A stretch of 16,655 nucleotides of DNA from Porticoccaceae bacterium (lineage in GTDB: Bacteria > Pseudomonadota > Gammaproteobacteria > Pseudomonadales > Porticoccaceae), in assembly GCA_003491845.1 (NCBI GenBank), contig DNBN01000330.1, positions 8,159 to 24,813 on the forward strand. The letters are read 5' to 3'. The notes beneath the pieces are model-generated. The model saw only the letters and a program-made list of their open reading frames with translations, had not been told where the DNA came from and did not search any database. The first letter of the stretch is position 1; the number at the start of each line of letters is the position of its first letter. Below, in pieces: positions 15,557 to 16,655 of the stretch. Both the position numbers and the translations under genes were made by a program.

Positions 15557-15880
15557 GTGATCACTCCTATCAAAATTCGTATTCAAAAAATTTTAATTAG
15601 TTTAACCCTTAGCTCACTTAATATGTTAACTGCGTCTCATAATATACGGAACTACTAGGCAGATAAAATCTTAAAATAAAAAATTACTAAAGGCTATACA
15701 TTTATACATAACCTTTTTAAGCTCCATGTTAGGAGCGCAGAAAAGGAAGTGTAGTAGAAGGTGTTTAAAACAGTGGAGAGGTTCCGACTTTTTAAATTAT
15801 GCTGCTAAAAGCTTTCTAGCATGACTCATGACTGGGGTGAAAAATAATCCGATCACCGCCGTATGTAAGAGCATTTTCAT
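15557..15880. other. Intergenic region upstream of the di-haem peroxidase gene
   Basis: A 324-bp AT-rich stretch. It should hold the peroxidase promoter (a TATTAT-like hexamer on the minus strand at about 15640-15645, with no good -35) and the 3' end of the VOC transcript. On the minus strand a stem TGCTA/TAGCA near 15803-15821 is followed by an A/T run, and GCTCC/GGAGC at 15721-15736 forms another short stem. Either could be a weak terminator. No ORF is convincing. Confidence 0.35.
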
Positions 15881-16655
15881 TTATAGGCCACCTCTTTTAT
15901 CATAAATTTTGACTGAAAACGGGCCATCTAAATCGACAGGCTGACGCAAGGAAAAAATATTTCCGTCAATATCACGAGCATAGGCCTGAATAAAGCGACC
16001 TAACTTGACCGGTGGGCTAAAAAACTCAACTCCGAGCGCTTGGAGTCGTTGATATTCCGCTTCGATATCACTTACCTCCAAAGAAAATGAGTAGCCTAGA
16101 GATGTTGGTTCTCGCTCTATCATGCTCTGTGGAGTGGGCGGATCTATGAACTGTAAGATTTCTATGACTTTGGACTGACGATTAAGTCTGAACCAGCCAA
16201 TTTGTACCTTGGAATTGTCAATATCAAACAGGTTGTCACCAAACTCACCTACCGGCACCTCAACTATTCTGTGGGGGTTGATCTGAAAAATATTATGATA
16301 AAACTGCATCAGTCGATCCCTATCAGGGGTGAACAGGGATACCTGAGACATCCAAATTGACTTATTATCCTTATCCCAATTGTCCAGATACCCCGCATGT
16401 TTCAACAATTGTTCGCCATCTAGTTCCTCCATTTCAAGAAGATTGCCTTCTGGATCATAGGCATAGACGTAGCTCACGCCATAGGTAGGGGAATACACAG
16501 GTTTGCCATGCCGATTCAAGAATCTGGCACCTTGGGCAGCAAACTTATCAAATAATGGCTGATCTTTAGGCGATTGATAACAAGTATGTGACATGCCTGG
16601 CCCAATAACGGGCATATCCCTCAGCGTGACAAAGTCATTATGGGCAAATTCACTG
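15881..16655 (-). CDS. VOC-superfamily (glyoxalase/extradiol dioxygenase fold) protein, N-terminus beyond window
   Basis: The minus frame is open from the right edge (258 codons visible) with no stop or convincing start inside the window. The Met at 16615 is internal, because the sequence before it continues in frame (NDFVTLRD). Three beta-alpha-beta-beta-beta modules are visible: one with SHTCYQSP ... YAYDPEGNLLEMEEL, one with MSQVSLFTPDRDRLMQFY ... KVIEILQF, and one with SFSLEVSDIEAEYQRLQALG ... ARDIDGNIFSLRQP. Together with a missing first module this makes a two-domain protein. The first domain keeps a His and Glu in metal-ligand positions. In the second, the first ligand position is Gln, so it may not bind metal. 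VOC proteins include lyases, isomerases and dioxygenases; the reaction cannot be assigned. It is followed by a 324-bp gap on its strand. Confidence 0.87.
   Translation of the reverse strand, partial: SEFAHNDFVTLRDMPVIGPGMSHTCYQSPKDQPLFDKFAAQGARFLNRHGKPVYSPTYGVSYVYAYDPEGNLLEMEELDGEQLLKHAGYLDNWDKDNKSIWMSQVSLFTPDRDRLMQFYHNIFQINPHRIVEVPVGEFGDNLFDIDNSKVQIGWFRLNRQSKVIEILQFIDPPTPQSMIEREPTSLGYSFSLEVSDIEAEYQRLQALGVEFFSPPVKLGRFIQAYARDIDGNIFSLRQPVDLDGPFSVKIYDKRGGL

Noticed and set aside
15557..15586. Upstream TTG start for the di-haem peroxidase
   Set aside because: The extra ten codons overlap the AGGAG ribosome site and precede a complete lipoprotein signal beginning at ATG 15556.
15881..16615. VOC gene taken as complete from the Met at 16615
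   Set aside because: The frame stays open to the window edge and the fold lacks its first module, so this Met is internal.
1..16655. CRISPR array, tRNA/rRNA genes, insertion sequences, attachment sites
   Set aside because: No regularly spaced repeats, cloverleaf-like segments, transposase motifs or terminal inverted repeats were seen by reading.

Overview
The window looks like chromosomal DNA of an AT-leaning, probably marine, Gammaproteobacterium. That guess rests on Gram-negative features (a TonB-dependent receptor, predicted lipoproteins, a di-haem peroxidase, a CrgA-type LysR regulator) and on a mix of SDR, DUF1295, VOC and acylase genes common in Cellvibrionales/Spongiibacteraceae-like genomes. 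The assignment is inference. I see no rRNA, tRNA, CRISPR array, transposase or integrase.

Left block (1-4275, all minus strand): an SDR oxidoreductase, a predicted lipoprotein penicillin-acylase-family hydrolase (possible N-acyl-homoserine-lactone or lipopeptide acylase), and a DUF1295 / steroid 5-alpha-reductase-like membrane protein cut by the left edge. The acylase and DUF1295 genes are 42 bp apart and may be co-transcribed. A 518 bp intergenic region separates the SDR gene from the next, divergent block.

Central block (4794-8879, all plus strand, visibly AT-richer): a small DUF6249-like membrane protein with an XRE regulator 5 bp downstream; a cysteine-rich exported small protein overlapping the start of a TonB-dependent receptor by 17 bp; then a YozG-type XRE regulator followed by an unclassified multi-pass membrane protein. 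Two regulator/membrane-protein pairs thus bracket an export-peptide/outer-membrane-receptor pair. This is the most island-like part of the window. My working idea, which is inference, is a metal or metal-chelate uptake module.

Right block (9161-16655): a LysR regulator faces a two-gene minus-strand unit, an ATP:ADP-antiporter-like MFS transporter followed by a medium-chain (enoyl reductase/quinone reductase-type) dehydrogenase that unexpectedly carries a Sec signal peptide. Divergent from this unit is a secreted endonuclease/exonuclease/phosphatase-family protein. A lipoprotein di-haem cytochrome c peroxidase (MauG/CcpA superfamily) follows on the minus strand. A two-domain VOC/glyoxalase-fold protein runs off the right edge. 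Apart from the short-gap pairs (acylase-DUF1295, DUF6249-XRE, Cys-rich peptide-receptor, XRE-membrane protein, MFS-MDR), the genes look like independent transcription units.
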